Source: Bacteroidota bacterium (GTDB lineage: Bacteria > Bacteroidota > Bacteroidia > Flavobacteriales > Flavobacteriaceae). From it: a DNA stretch of 64,000 bases. Positions 18,789 to 27,924 of this stretch are shown here, piece by piece. The notes below the pieces were generated by a model, which was not told the origin of the DNA, did no database searches, and saw only the letters and a list, made by a program, of their open reading frames with translations. Numbering within the stretch: position 1 is the first letter of the stretch; each line of letters opens with the position of its first letter. The DNA lies in NCBI GenBank assembly GCA_947447375.1, contig CANFJB010000003.1:124001-188000 (forward strand). Direction: 5' to 3'. Both the position numbers and the translations under genes were made by a program.

Positions 18789-21743
18789 ATGAAAACAATT
18801 TACAAAAAGTTGTTATTTTTATTCTTACTACTTCCGTTTAGTGTTCTGGCTCAGAGTACTTTAAGCGGAGTTGTACTTGATAAAACATCAGGGCGTGCTT
18901 TACCTGGGGTAAATGTAGTAGTAGCTGGCGCATCTAAAAGTGTTGCCACAGATTTAGATGGAAAATTTCAATTGTCAAAAGTAGTGAAAGGCGACAAAAT
19001 CGTTTTTTCATTCATTGGATTTAAATCCGAAACAATTGTCTATTCCAATCAAACTTCAATTACTGTAAGTCTTCAAGAAGACGCAAACGTATTAAATGAA
19101 GTAGTAGTTCAAGTAGGTTATGGTTCTGTAAAGAAAAAAGACGCTACTGGAGCCGTAGAAGTTTTAACAACTAAAGAAATGAACAAAGGTTACGTTTCTA
19201 CAGTTGAAGGACTTTTAAACGGTAGAGCTGCCGGTGTAGTAGTAACACAAGGTGGTCGCCCAGGAGATGGTGCTGCAATCAGAATTCGTGGAGAATCGTC
19301 TTTTAGTGCTAAAAATGATCCTTTAATTGTTGTGGATGGCGTTCAAATTGAAAACGGAATTAATTCTATTAATCCAAATGATATTGAAACTATATCTGTT
19401 TTAAAAGATGCTTCTTCTACTGCTATTTATGGTAACCGTGCCTCTGCAGGTGTAATTGTTATTACAACTAAAAAAGGAGAAAAAGGGGATTTAAAAGTGA
19501 GTGTGAGCAACACATTTACGGTAAATACCTTAGCAAAGAAATTAAATGCAACTTCAGCAGATGATTTTAGAGCATTTATGACAAATCCAGCTAATATTGC
19601 ACAATACAATATTGATCCAACTAGATTGGCGAGATTGGGGACTGCATCTACAGATTGGCAAAAAGAAATTTTCTCTAATTCTGTAACTGTAGATACTTAT
19701 GTTTCTATGAGAGGGTCTTTGTTTGGAGCGCTTCCTGCTTCTTTCTCTTATGGACATTCTTATATTCCAGGTATTTTAGAGACTTCTAAATACGATAGAA
19801 CCACTACGGCACTTCGTTTAAATCCATCTTTCTTTAACGATCACTTGAAAATTGCTATTAATGGTAATTTAACGGTAACTAAAAATCGTTATGCTGATGA
19901 AGGCTCAATTAAAGATGCGGTTACTTTTGATCCAACTCAATCGGTATACAATACTACTGGATTAAATGGTGGATTTTTTGAGTGGTATGATGCTTCAGGA
20001 AATCCAAATTTCCAAGCAACAGACAACCCAGTTGCTAAATTGAGACAAACTAATAATACTAATAAATCGTATCGTTATTTAGGAAGTATTCAAGCGGATT
20101 ATAAATTCCATTTTTTACCAGAATTAAAATTTACTGCTATTGCTGCTGTTGACCGTTCTACAGGAACAAGTGCTTATGAATTAAGCAGTCAAAGTATCAG
20201 CGGTTTGTATAATAATGGTGTTGGGTTAGGAAATTCATCTTCTGGATGGGGAACTAGTACTCAACAATCATTAGAATTCTATTTTAACTATACTAAAAAG
20301 TTTGGTAAATTAAATGTTGATGTTACTGCTGGACATAGTTTTTTAAGAACAAAACAAGAAAGTTTCAATACTGGAAATGTTAATAATCCTATAAATCCTA
20401 TTAATTCAACTAGTTATTATTTGAATCCAGTTTTTATGACAGAATCTTATTTTGGTAGAGCCAATTTAGGTTTTGACGGTAAGTATTTATTAACTCTTAA
20501 CTTAAGAAGAGATACTTCTAATAGATTTGATCCTACAAGCCAAATTGCAATTTTCCCTGGAGCAGCATTTGCTTGGGTAGCTTCTAATGAAAGCTTCTTA
20601 AAAGATAGCAAATCTATAACAAGTTTAAAAATTAGAGCTGGATGGGGTCAAACTGGACAACAAGATTTAAATTACAACTATTTTCCCTATTTGCCAACTT
20701 ATTTAGGAGCGTCAGCAGGGTCATATTATAGTTTTGGAAATACTGTTTATAATCCTATTAGCCCATTATTTTATACTTCTTTGTTGAAATGGGAGACAGT
20801 TACTTCTACTAACTTGGGTTCTGATTTTGAATTATTCAATAAAGTTAAAGGTAGTTTAGACTTTTACCAAAAAGAAACCAAAGACATGTTAGCAAAAGGT
20901 GTTGCTTATCCTGATGGTGCGAATCTTTCTAATACTGGTCCAAGAAATTATGGTAACCTTAGAACAAGAGGTGTTGAATTGAACTTGAATGCCGATGTTG
21001 TTAAATCAAATAACTTTACTTGGAATCTTAATTTTAATACGAACTACCAAAAAAGAGAAATTACCGCTACAGCTACTGATGGTACTGATGCACCTGGACT
21101 TGGTGCAGGTGATATTTCTGGAGGCGTTGGTAACCAAATTCAAATACAATCTTCAGGATACGCTCCATATTCATTCTATGTATACGAACAAGTATACGGA
21201 ACTGATGGTAAGCCTTTAGAAGGAGTTTATGTAGATAGAAATGGAGATGGTGTAATCAACTCTAAAGATATGTACCGTTATAAAAAACCATATGCAGATT
21301 TCACTTTTGGTGTAATGTCGAATATGACTTACAAAAAATGGGATTTCTCAATGGCTTGGAGAGCTAGTACAGGAAACTACAATTACAATAATGTAGATTC
21401 TTCAAATGGTTATTTAGCTAAATCAATTAGCCAACTTACTCCTTTAAACAATATAAATCCAAGCTTTTTCAATACAGGATTTGTAAATGAAGGAAATAAC
21501 AGATATTTTTCTGATTATTATATTCAAAACGCATCTTTCATTAAGTTAGATAACGTTTCTCTAGGATATAACTTTAGCCAACCATTTGGTAAAAATACAT
21601 CTGCTAAATTATCTTTAGGTGTTCAAAATGTACTAACTATTACAAAATATAGTGGATTAGATCCTGAGATTTTTGGAGGTATTGACAATATGATCTACCC
21701 AAGAGCTAGAATGTATGTAATAGGATGTAATGTTAACTTTTAA
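18789..21743 (+). CDS. susC: SusC/RagA-family TonB-dependent outer-membrane transporter
   Basis: Outer-membrane protein of 984 residues. A signal peptide (MKTIYKKLLFLFLLLPFSVLAQ) is followed by a carboxypeptidase-like domain (TLSGVVLDKTSGRALPGVNV, about residues 24-100), a plug domain with VEGLLNGRAAGVVV and VLKDASSTAIYGNRASAGVI, and a 22-strand type barrel ending in NVNF with terminal Phe. It imports dextrins across the outer membrane using TonB energy, with the SusD lipoprotein as lid. It is the first gene of the plus-strand arm and the space before susD is only 12 bases. Confidence 0.95.
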   Translation: MKTIYKKLLFLFLLLPFSVLAQSTLSGVVLDKTSGRALPGVNVVVAGASKSVATDLDGKFQLSKVVKGDKIVFSFIGFKSETIVYSNQTSITVSLQEDANVLNEVVVQVGYGSVKKKDATGAVEVLTTKEMNKGYVSTVEGLLNGRAAGVVVTQGGRPGDGAAIRIRGESSFSAKNDPLIVVDGVQIENGINSINPNDIETISVLKDASSTAIYGNRASAGVIVITTKKGEKGDLKVSVSNTFTVNTLAKKLNATSADDFRAFMTNPANIAQYNIDPTRLARLGTASTDWQKEIFSNSVTVDTYVSMRGSLFGALPASFSYGHSYIPGILETSKYDRTTTALRLNPSFFNDHLKIAINGNLTVTKNRYADEGSIKDAVTFDPTQSVYNTTGLNGGFFEWYDASGNPNFQATDNPVAKLRQTNNTNKSYRYLGSIQADYKFHFLPELKFTAIAAVDRSTGTSAYELSSQSISGLYNNGVGLGNSSSGWGTSTQQSLEFYFNYTKKFGKLNVDVTAGHSFLRTKQESFNTGNVNNPINPINSTSYYLNPVFMTESYFGRANLGFDGKYLLTLNLRRDTSNRFDPTSQIAIFPGAAFAWVASNESFLKDSKSITSLKIRAGWGQTGQQDLNYNYFPYLPTYLGASAGSYYSFGNTVYNPISPLFYTSLLKWETVTSTNLGSDFELFNKVKGSLDFYQKETKDMLAKGVAYPDGANLSNTGPRNYGNLRTRGVELNLNADVVKSNNFTWNLNFNTNYQKREITATATDGTDAPGLGAGDISGGVGNQIQIQSSGYAPYSFYVYEQVYGTDGKPLEGVYVDRNGDGVINSKDMYRYKKPYADFTFGVMSNMTYKKWDFSMAWRASTGNYNYNNVDSSNGYLAKSISQLTPLNNINPSFFNTGFVNEGNNRYFSDYYIQNASFIKLDNVSLGYNFSQPFGKNTSAKLSLGVQNVLTITKYSGLDPEIFGGIDNMIYPRARMYVIGCNVNF

Positions 21744-21755
21744 TTAAAAAACGTT

Positions 21756-23339
21756 ATGAAAAATAAAATATTAAGTCTATTGTTTTTAGTTGCAGTAACA
21801 TCTATGTTTACTGTATCTTGTTCAAAAGACATTGCAGTTACGGAAGAAGATTCTGATTATGTAACTTCAGAGAGTCTATTTCAAAATGAAGCTGCCTATA
21901 AGCAATTTTTAGCTAAATTGTATATGGGATTAGCAACATCAGGTCAAGGTGGTCCTAATGGCGCTCCAGATATTTCTGGAATTGATGGTGGTTTTGGTCA
22001 ATATTTAAGAGCTTACTGGCAATTAAATGAAGTTACAACTGATGAGGCAATTATCGGTTGGGCTGATGGTAACTTACCTGCATTAAACAACCAAACATGG
22101 GGGTCTAACAATGAGTTCATCTATGCTATGTTTTCTCGTGGTATGTACCAAGTTTCACTATGCAATGAGTTTCTTCGTCAAACATCAGATGACAAGTTAA
22201 ATAGTAGAAATGTAACTGCTGCAACTCGTGCACAAATTGTTAACTTTAGAGCAGAAGCTCGTTTCTTAAGAGCTTTCTCTTATTGGAACTTAATGGATAT
22301 GTTTGGAAATATTCCTTTCGTAACTGAGAATGATGCAGTAGGATATTCACTTCCTCCACAAAAAGACAGAGCTTTTATGTTTAATTACATAGTTAGCGAG
22401 TTAAATGCTATTGATGGAGATTTAGTAGCTTCTAGAGCTAATGAATACGGAAGAATTGATAAAGTTGCTGGTAAAATGTTATTGGCAAAAATGTACTTGA
22501 ACGCTCAAGTATATATCAATCAAGATAAATTTGCAGAAGCTGCTACTGCTCTTGCACCTGTATTAAGTTCTTCTTATTCTATCAATACAAGTTCAAGCTA
22601 TGCTAAATTATTTATGGCAGATAATGATGTAAATGGTTCTCAATCAGAAATCATTTTCCCAATTCGTTTTGATGGTATTAACACCCAAACATGGGGAGGA
22701 ACTACTTTCATTACACATGCATCTGTAGGAGGTTCTATGAATCCATCTACTTCTGGAGTAAGTGGTGGATGGGCTGGATTAAGAACTAGACCAGAATTAG
22801 TAGGAAAATTTGCTGGAGATCCTAGAGGAATGTTCTATACATCAGGTCAAAATTTATCAATTGGAAACGTTGGAAACTTTACTGATGGTTATGCTGTTCA
22901 AAAATACAAAAACGTTAAGTCAACAGGTGGTCAAGGTTCTGATGCTTCAGGAACTTTCGTAGACATTGATTTCCCATTATTTAGATTAGGGGATGCCTAC
23001 TTAATGTATGCTGAATTAGCTGCTAGAGGTCAAGGAAGTACTACTCAAGCTGCTACTTATGTAAATATGTTAAGAACAAGAGCTGGAGCTAATGCTGTAA
23101 CTGCAGCAGATATCACCTTGAACTTTGTTTTAGACGAAAGAGCTCGTGAGTTATACTGGGAAGGACATAGAAGACAAGATTTGATCCGTTTTGGTAAATA
23201 TTCTGGTGGTACTTACAATTGGCAATGGAAAGGAAATGTACAAGCAGGAACTAGTATAGATCCTAAATTCAACTTGTTCCCAATTCCATCTGCTGCAATT
23301 GGTTCTAATCCAACCTTACAACAAAATCCAGGTTATTAA
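21756..23339 (+). CDS. susD: SusD/RagB-family starch-binding outer-membrane lipoprotein
   Basis: Surface lipoprotein of 527 residues with signal MKNKILSLLFLVAVTSMFTVSC (Cys at 22). It shows the SusD fold markers: an N-terminal helical TPR-like region with NFRAEARFLRAFSYWNLMD near residue 165, and the C-terminal region LRTRAGANAVTAADI, LDERARELYWEGHRRQDLIR and LFPIPSAAIGSNPTLQQNPGY. It captures glycans and closes over the SusC barrel. It follows susC by 12 bases and is followed by an intercistronic hairpin (23351-23374) before susE. Confidence 0.95.
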   Translation: MKNKILSLLFLVAVTSMFTVSCSKDIAVTEEDSDYVTSESLFQNEAAYKQFLAKLYMGLATSGQGGPNGAPDISGIDGGFGQYLRAYWQLNEVTTDEAIIGWADGNLPALNNQTWGSNNEFIYAMFSRGMYQVSLCNEFLRQTSDDKLNSRNVTAATRAQIVNFRAEARFLRAFSYWNLMDMFGNIPFVTENDAVGYSLPPQKDRAFMFNYIVSELNAIDGDLVASRANEYGRIDKVAGKMLLAKMYLNAQVYINQDKFAEAATALAPVLSSSYSINTSSSYAKLFMADNDVNGSQSEIIFPIRFDGINTQTWGGTTFITHASVGGSMNPSTSGVSGGWAGLRTRPELVGKFAGDPRGMFYTSGQNLSIGNVGNFTDGYAVQKYKNVKSTGGQGSDASGTFVDIDFPLFRLGDAYLMYAELAARGQGSTTQAATYVNMLRTRAGANAVTAADITLNFVLDERARELYWEGHRRQDLIRFGKYSGGTYNWQWKGNVQAGTSIDPKFNLFPIPSAAIGSNPTLQQNPGY

Positions 23340-23350
23340 TAATTAATTTT

Positions 23351-23374
23351 TCCTTGGAGTGAATGCTCCAAGGA
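23351..23374 (+). promoter_or_regulatory. Intercistronic hairpin between susD and susE
   Basis: TCCTTGGAG and CTCCAAGGA form a perfect 9-bp stem around a 6-base loop. No T run follows, so it is unlikely to be an intrinsic terminator. Such a structure could set the relative level of susCD and susE message by processing or stabilisation. Confidence 0.65.
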
Positions 23375-23392
23375 AACTTAAATAAACAAATT

Positions 23393-24541
23393 ATGAAAAA
23401 AATATTTTTAAGTTTAATTTTACTAGTAGGTACAATTTCAACTTTTGTATCTTGTAGTAATGACGAGTTAGATCCAGTTGCATCTTCTAACACAATTAGC
23501 ATGACTGCACCAACTGGAGGAACATTTGTATTAACAGGTGCTACTGCTGGAACAACTGCATTTAATGCTACTTGGACTTCTGCGCAATTCGGATTCTCTG
23601 CGGCAGTTTCTTATTCTATGCAAGCTGTTGTAAGCACTCAAAGTTTTACACTTACATCACCTTCTATTCCATTAGCAACATATAATTCAGATGCTGCTAC
23701 TAATGAAAAAGTTATGAATCAAAGGGATTTAAATAATTTACTTTTAAGTGCAGGTGGTTCTATAGGAACTTCTGGTTCTTTTAAAATTAGAATTATCGGA
23801 AAACCCTCTACTCAATTAGCAAGTTCTACGAATGGTGTTACAGCTGTTTCTAACGAAGTAACAATTACTGCAACTCCTTACGATACTTTTGACGAATTCA
23901 CAAAAATATGGGTACCAGGAAGCTACGGTGGAGCTAGTACTTTTGCTGATTGGTCAGGAGCAGGAAACTCTGCTACATTATTTTCTGCTGGAAACGATGG
24001 AAAATACGAAGGTTTCGTTTGGATGAATGTTCCTAGCCCTGAATTTAAATTCAATGCAGATCCAACATGGTCTGGACGAGATAGAGGAGAAAGCAATGCC
24101 AATGGTTCTTATTCTGGAACTTTAGGAGGAAATAACATCAAGCCAGTTGACGGTGCTGGAACTTATTTCTTTACTGTAAATTGGCCTGCTGGTACTTATA
24201 CTATGGCTAAAAGACAAGTAGCAATAATTGGAGCTGCGACTCCAAATGGATGGGGAACTCCAACGTATCTAACTTTTGATACTAATCCTGCTTCACCTTA
24301 TTTCAGAATGTATACTAAAGATCTAGCATTAACTGCAGATGAATTTTTAATTCGTTTGAAAGATGATTGGTCAGTAAAAATGGGAACATTATCTGGAAAT
24401 ACAGAAAACGCTACAACTGGTAATCAGTATAAAATTAAACTAAACGGTGGAAACATGAAAGTTCCTGCTGCTCGTAATTATAAAGTTGTACTTGACGTTA
24501 GAAATTCAGCAAATTATAATTTGCGTTTAATGCCAATATAA
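23393..24541 (+). CDS. susE: SusE/SusF-like outer-membrane glucan-binding lipoprotein
   Basis: Lipoprotein of 382 residues from the ATG at 23393, chosen over an upstream in-frame start at 23363 because MKKIFLSLILLVGTISTFVSC is a standard lipoprotein signal and the earlier start lies inside the intercistronic hairpin. The N-terminal half looks like the SusE Ig-like domain (repeated FNATWTSAQFGFSAAVSYSM type strands). Two SusE/F-type starch-binding modules follow: IWVPGSYGGASTFADWSGAG near 170 and VAIIGAATPNGWGTPTYLTF near 270. It would bind starch at the surface without catalysis and help SusCD. Confidence 0.87.
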   Translation: MKKIFLSLILLVGTISTFVSCSNDELDPVASSNTISMTAPTGGTFVLTGATAGTTAFNATWTSAQFGFSAAVSYSMQAVVSTQSFTLTSPSIPLATYNSDAATNEKVMNQRDLNNLLLSAGGSIGTSGSFKIRIIGKPSTQLASSTNGVTAVSNEVTITATPYDTFDEFTKIWVPGSYGGASTFADWSGAGNSATLFSAGNDGKYEGFVWMNVPSPEFKFNADPTWSGRDRGESNANGSYSGTLGGNNIKPVDGAGTYFFTVNWPAGTYTMAKRQVAIIGAATPNGWGTPTYLTFDTNPASPYFRMYTKDLALTADEFLIRLKDDWSVKMGTLSGNTENATTGNQYKIKLNGGNMKVPAARNYKVVLDVRNSANYNLRLMPI

Positions 24542-24553
24542 TTGATTTACTCT

Positions 24554-24592
24554 AACAAATTCCCACTTGAAGAAATTCAAGTGGGATTTGTT
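24554..24592 (+). terminator. Terminator after susE
   Basis: AACAAATTCCCACTTGAA and TTCAAGTGGGATTTGTT form a long stem with one bulged T and a GAAA loop, followed by ATTTTATA. It separates the susCDE message from the amylase gene 67 bases downstream. Confidence 0.75.
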
Positions 24593-24658
24593 ATTTTATA
24601 AAGAACCATTTTTTTAGGGTTGTTTTTTTTATTATTTCGGAAATTTAAAAATGTAGGC

Positions 24659-27565
24659 ATGAAAAATATTATTTTGCTATTCCTTTTTCCATTCTTTTTA
24701 GCTGCTCAAGTACAAACAGTTACCTATTCTTATCTTCCTAATCCTACCTTTGAAGGAAACCAAGCTCTTACTATCACAGTTAATGGGTCTTCAATAAACG
24801 AAGCTACCTGGGGAGTTTCAAATAATCAATTGTATGCTTGGGTATGGGCTTTAGATTCTAATAATGCACTTATATCTTATAATGGAGATGGTAGTTGGGA
24901 CAACTCTGATCCCTCAAAGTTGATGACCTACAATTCAGCTGCAGACACCTATTCTTTTACCTACAACCCATCTGTTTTTACTTTCTTCGGAAGTACTTCA
25001 GTGGCTAAAGTAGGTTTTTTAATTAAAGCTAAAAACGGTACTGGCGATAAAAAATCTCAGGATATTGTATTAAATGTTGGTGCATTTCAATTGTCACTTG
25101 TTTCACCAACAGAGAACAGTAATACCATAGTTTCCTCAGGTTATAATACTAATATCGTGGCTAACAATACCGGCGGAAATGCAATTTATTCAGTTACTGC
25201 TAACGGAGTTCCTATTTCGTCGTGTTCTAATGCGCCAACATCATTTTTTACTTGTGGTGACACCAATGTGACTACAAATAAAGTATATGTTGTATCAGCA
25301 ACTTTAGGAACCACAACAATATCGAAAAAGTTTACCGTAATTGTGAATCCAGGAGTTATTTCAGCTCCATTACCTGATGGTATGGAAGACGGAATTAATT
25401 ATGATTCCAGCGACAATACAATAGCTACTTTAGTTTTAAATGCACCATTCAAAGATTTTGTATACGTTGCAGGTAATTTCAATAATTGGGCTCCAACCTC
25501 TAGTTATGCTATGAAAAAGGACCCAACAACCGGAAAATTTTGGTTGAAATTAACTGGATTAACACCTGGAACGGTGTATGCTTACCAGTATTGGGTTTGT
25601 GATATGACCAATTTACCATCAAATTCTCCTGCAATTGTAAAAACGGCAGACCCTTTTTCAAGTTTGGTATTATCCCCTTTTGACGATCCTGAAATAGCAA
25701 CTTTAGGAGTATTTCCAAATTTGCCAATTTATAATACTATTGCTCCTGGACAAGAGCGAGAAGTTTCCGTTTTGCAAACAGGAAATTCTACTTTTTTCAA
25801 TTACAATTGGAGTAGTGCAACCACAAATTTTGTAAAACCGAAGAAAAAAGATTTGGTTATATATGAAGCACTAGTGAGAGATTTTGATGCTGATAGAAGC
25901 TACCAAAATTTAATTAATAAAATTGACTATTTCAAAAATTTAAAAATCAATGCTATTCAATTAATGCCAGTAATGGAATTTGAAGGTAATTTAAGCTGGG
26001 GTTATAACACCGCATTCCATATGGCTCCTGATAAAAGATATGGGACTCCCGCTAAATTAAAAGAATTCATTGATGTGTGTCATCAAAATGGTATTGCTGT
26101 TATTTTAGACTTAGCCTTAAACCATGTTTTTGGTCGTTCTCCATTAGTTAGAATGTGGATGAATGACGCAGATGGAGATGGATGGGGAGATGCTGTTGCC
26201 ACAACTTCAGAAAATCCATATGTGAATCAAAGCGCAATGCACTCTTACAGTGTTGGAAGCGATTTAAATCACTTTAGAGAACCAAATAATCTTACCAATA
26301 CGTATGTGATTAAAACTATAAAAACTTGGATTCAGGATTACAAAATTGATGGTTTTCGTTGGGATTTAACCAAAGGATTTACCAATGCTTGTCCGCCGAG
26401 CGTTTCTGGTGGTCAAGAGGCTTGTACTAATTCTTATTTGAGTGATCGAGTTGCAAAAATGAAGTGGTACGCAGATAAACAATGGGAATTAGATCCTAAT
26501 TTTTATGTTATTTTCGAACATTTAGGAAATGGTGGTTCTGCTTTAGAAGAGACCGAATGGGCTAATTATTTGCGCTCAGGCGATACGAAAGGAATTATGT
26601 TTTGGAGAAAAATGACCGATTCCTATTCGGAATTAATGAAAGGCAATTTTTCCGATATTTCAGGAGTAGCTGACGCCACAACGAATCGATTTATAGGTTA
26701 TGCAGAAAGCCATGACGAAGAAAGAATTGCCTACAAGGCTTTAAATGAAGTAGGACAAACACAAGGAAATTTGACGAAAGTACAACAAAGATTATCAGCT
26801 ATGGGAGCTGTACATTTATTAGTACCTGGACCTAAAATGATATGGCACTTTGGGGATTTAGGTTGGGAAAATTCATTATGGACTTGCAATAACGGATCGG
26901 TATCCTATTCCTCTCCCGATTGTAAATTAGATACCAAACCACAGCCACAATGGACTGGAAATTGGTTAACGGACACCAACAGAAGTTCAATTTATAATAA
27001 TTGGGCCAAAATGATTGATTTAAAGAAGAGCCAAGATGTATTTGAAAATGGTTCTTTCTCTTGGAATATAGGCAATACGGGTCATCCAAGATTGGATGTT
27101 TACACAAATAATGTTCAAACTCCTGATTTAAGTTATGTATTTGTATTAACCAATTTTACAGATGTTACTTACAATGTTGCAGGCGGTTTTCCATTTACTG
27201 GCACTTGGGCTAATTTAATGGATAATTCTACCTTTGGGGTTACCAATACAGCTATGAATATTAGTATTGAACCTGGTGGTTTTAGAGTTTTTGGAAACAA
27301 ATTAGCTGTTTTAGGGAATAACGAAATTGAATCTACTAAAACAATTACCCTTTCCCCTAATCCAACATCTAATTATTTTACTTTAAGCACCAATACTACT
27401 AAGGTTGCTATTTATTCAATTACGGGACAATTGGTTAAAAGTTATAAAAGCAATTTTAGTTCCGAATCACAATTTGAAATTAGTGATTTGAACAATGGAA
27501 TTTACCTTGTAAAAGCTACCGATACTAACGATAGAGAAACTACTTTGAAGTTAGTAAAACAATAA
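24659..27565 (+). CDS. Multidomain GH13 alpha-amylase with type IX secretion sorting domain
   Basis: Secreted enzyme of 968 residues from the ATG at 24659, chosen over a TTG at 24620 because a Sec signal begins there (MKNIILLFLFPFFLAAQ). Domain order: an N-terminal SusE-like or carbohydrate-binding region (to about 125), an Ig-like region, a CBM48-like domain (FVYVAGNFNNWAPTSSYAM, about 265-345), and the GH13 barrel from about 398. The nucleophile Asp is in GFRWDLTK (about 567), the acid Glu in VIFEHLG (about 619) and the third Asp in YAESHDEERI (about 685). A Por-type sorting domain closes it (LSPNPTSNYFTLS from about 897, ending LKLVKQ). It should act on starch at the cell surface, supplying SusCD. 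Confidence 0.93.
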   Translation: MKNIILLFLFPFFLAAQVQTVTYSYLPNPTFEGNQALTITVNGSSINEATWGVSNNQLYAWVWALDSNNALISYNGDGSWDNSDPSKLMTYNSAADTYSFTYNPSVFTFFGSTSVAKVGFLIKAKNGTGDKKSQDIVLNVGAFQLSLVSPTENSNTIVSSGYNTNIVANNTGGNAIYSVTANGVPISSCSNAPTSFFTCGDTNVTTNKVYVVSATLGTTTISKKFTVIVNPGVISAPLPDGMEDGINYDSSDNTIATLVLNAPFKDFVYVAGNFNNWAPTSSYAMKKDPTTGKFWLKLTGLTPGTVYAYQYWVCDMTNLPSNSPAIVKTADPFSSLVLSPFDDPEIATLGVFPNLPIYNTIAPGQEREVSVLQTGNSTFFNYNWSSATTNFVKPKKKDLVIYEALVRDFDADRSYQNLINKIDYFKNLKINAIQLMPVMEFEGNLSWGYNTAFHMAPDKRYGTPAKLKEFIDVCHQNGIAVILDLALNHVFGRSPLVRMWMNDADGDGWGDAVATTSENPYVNQSAMHSYSVGSDLNHFREPNNLTNTYVIKTIKTWIQDYKIDGFRWDLTKGFTNACPPSVSGGQEACTNSYLSDRVAKMKWYADKQWELDPNFYVIFEHLGNGGSALEETEWANYLRSGDTKGIMFWRKMTDSYSELMKGNFSDISGVADATTNRFIGYAESHDEERIAYKALNEVGQTQGNLTKVQQRLSAMGAVHLLVPGPKMIWHFGDLGWENSLWTCNNGSVSYSSPDCKLDTKPQPQWTGNWLTDTNRSSIYNNWAKMIDLKKSQDVFENGSFSWNIGNTGHPRLDVYTNNVQTPDLSYVFVLTNFTDVTYNVAGGFPFTGTWANLMDNSTFGVTNTAMNISIEPGGFRVFGNKLAVLGNNEIESTKTITLSPNPTSNYFTLSTNTTKVAIYSITGQLVKSYKSNFSSESQFEISDLNNGIYLVKATDTNDRETTLKLVKQ

Positions 27566-27592
27566 TATTTTTTGAATTTGTTAGTTGTAATT

Positions 27593-27624
27593 AAAACCAC
27601 TTGTTTCGGCAGGTGGTTTTTTTT
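27593..27624 (+). terminator. Terminator of the surface amylase gene
   Basis: AAAACCACTTG pairs with CAGGTGGTTTT (one G-U pair) around TTTCGG, followed by a T run. It lies 28 bases after the amylase stop. The rest of the 27566-27924 gap is AT-rich, with no gene seen and a second terminator at its right end. Confidence 0.85.
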
Positions 27625-27846
27625 GATTTAATATCCAAAACAAAATCTTAACTAAAATCTATAAGGTTTACAAATGTTGAATCATTGGTTTCGATTTTTT
27701 TATTTTCATTGTAATATTAACTTGAAGATTATACAAATTAATGGAAATATACTTAAAATAACTATTTAGTATTTATTATAGCTTACTATTTTTTGTTAAT
27801 TTCAAATTATTCAAATTATATTATTATTTAAAATATTTTTCAACAA

Positions 27847-27889
27847 AAAAACACCCCCAAATAGTATTCCACTTTTTTGGGGTGTTTTT
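27847..27889 (-). terminator. Terminator of the repeat-protein gene
   Basis: AAAAACACCCC and GGGGTGTTTTT form a perfect 11-bp stem around a 21-base loop; on the minus strand a run of seven T follows. It lies 36 bases after the stop codon at 27925. Confidence 0.8.
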
Positions 27890-27924
27890 AGAAGAATTTT
27901 ATCTCAAAGCATCATTACGCATAT

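Noticed and set aside
23363..23393. Longer start for susE
   Set aside because: The earlier ATG lies in the intercistronic hairpin, and the lipoprotein signal begins at 23393.
24620..24659. TTG start for the surface amylase
   Set aside because: The extra 13 residues would precede a complete Sec signal peptide that starts with ATG at 24659.
27625..27846. A small gene in the gap after the amylase
   Set aside because: The stretch is very AT-rich with frequent stops in all frames; only the two terminators are supported.
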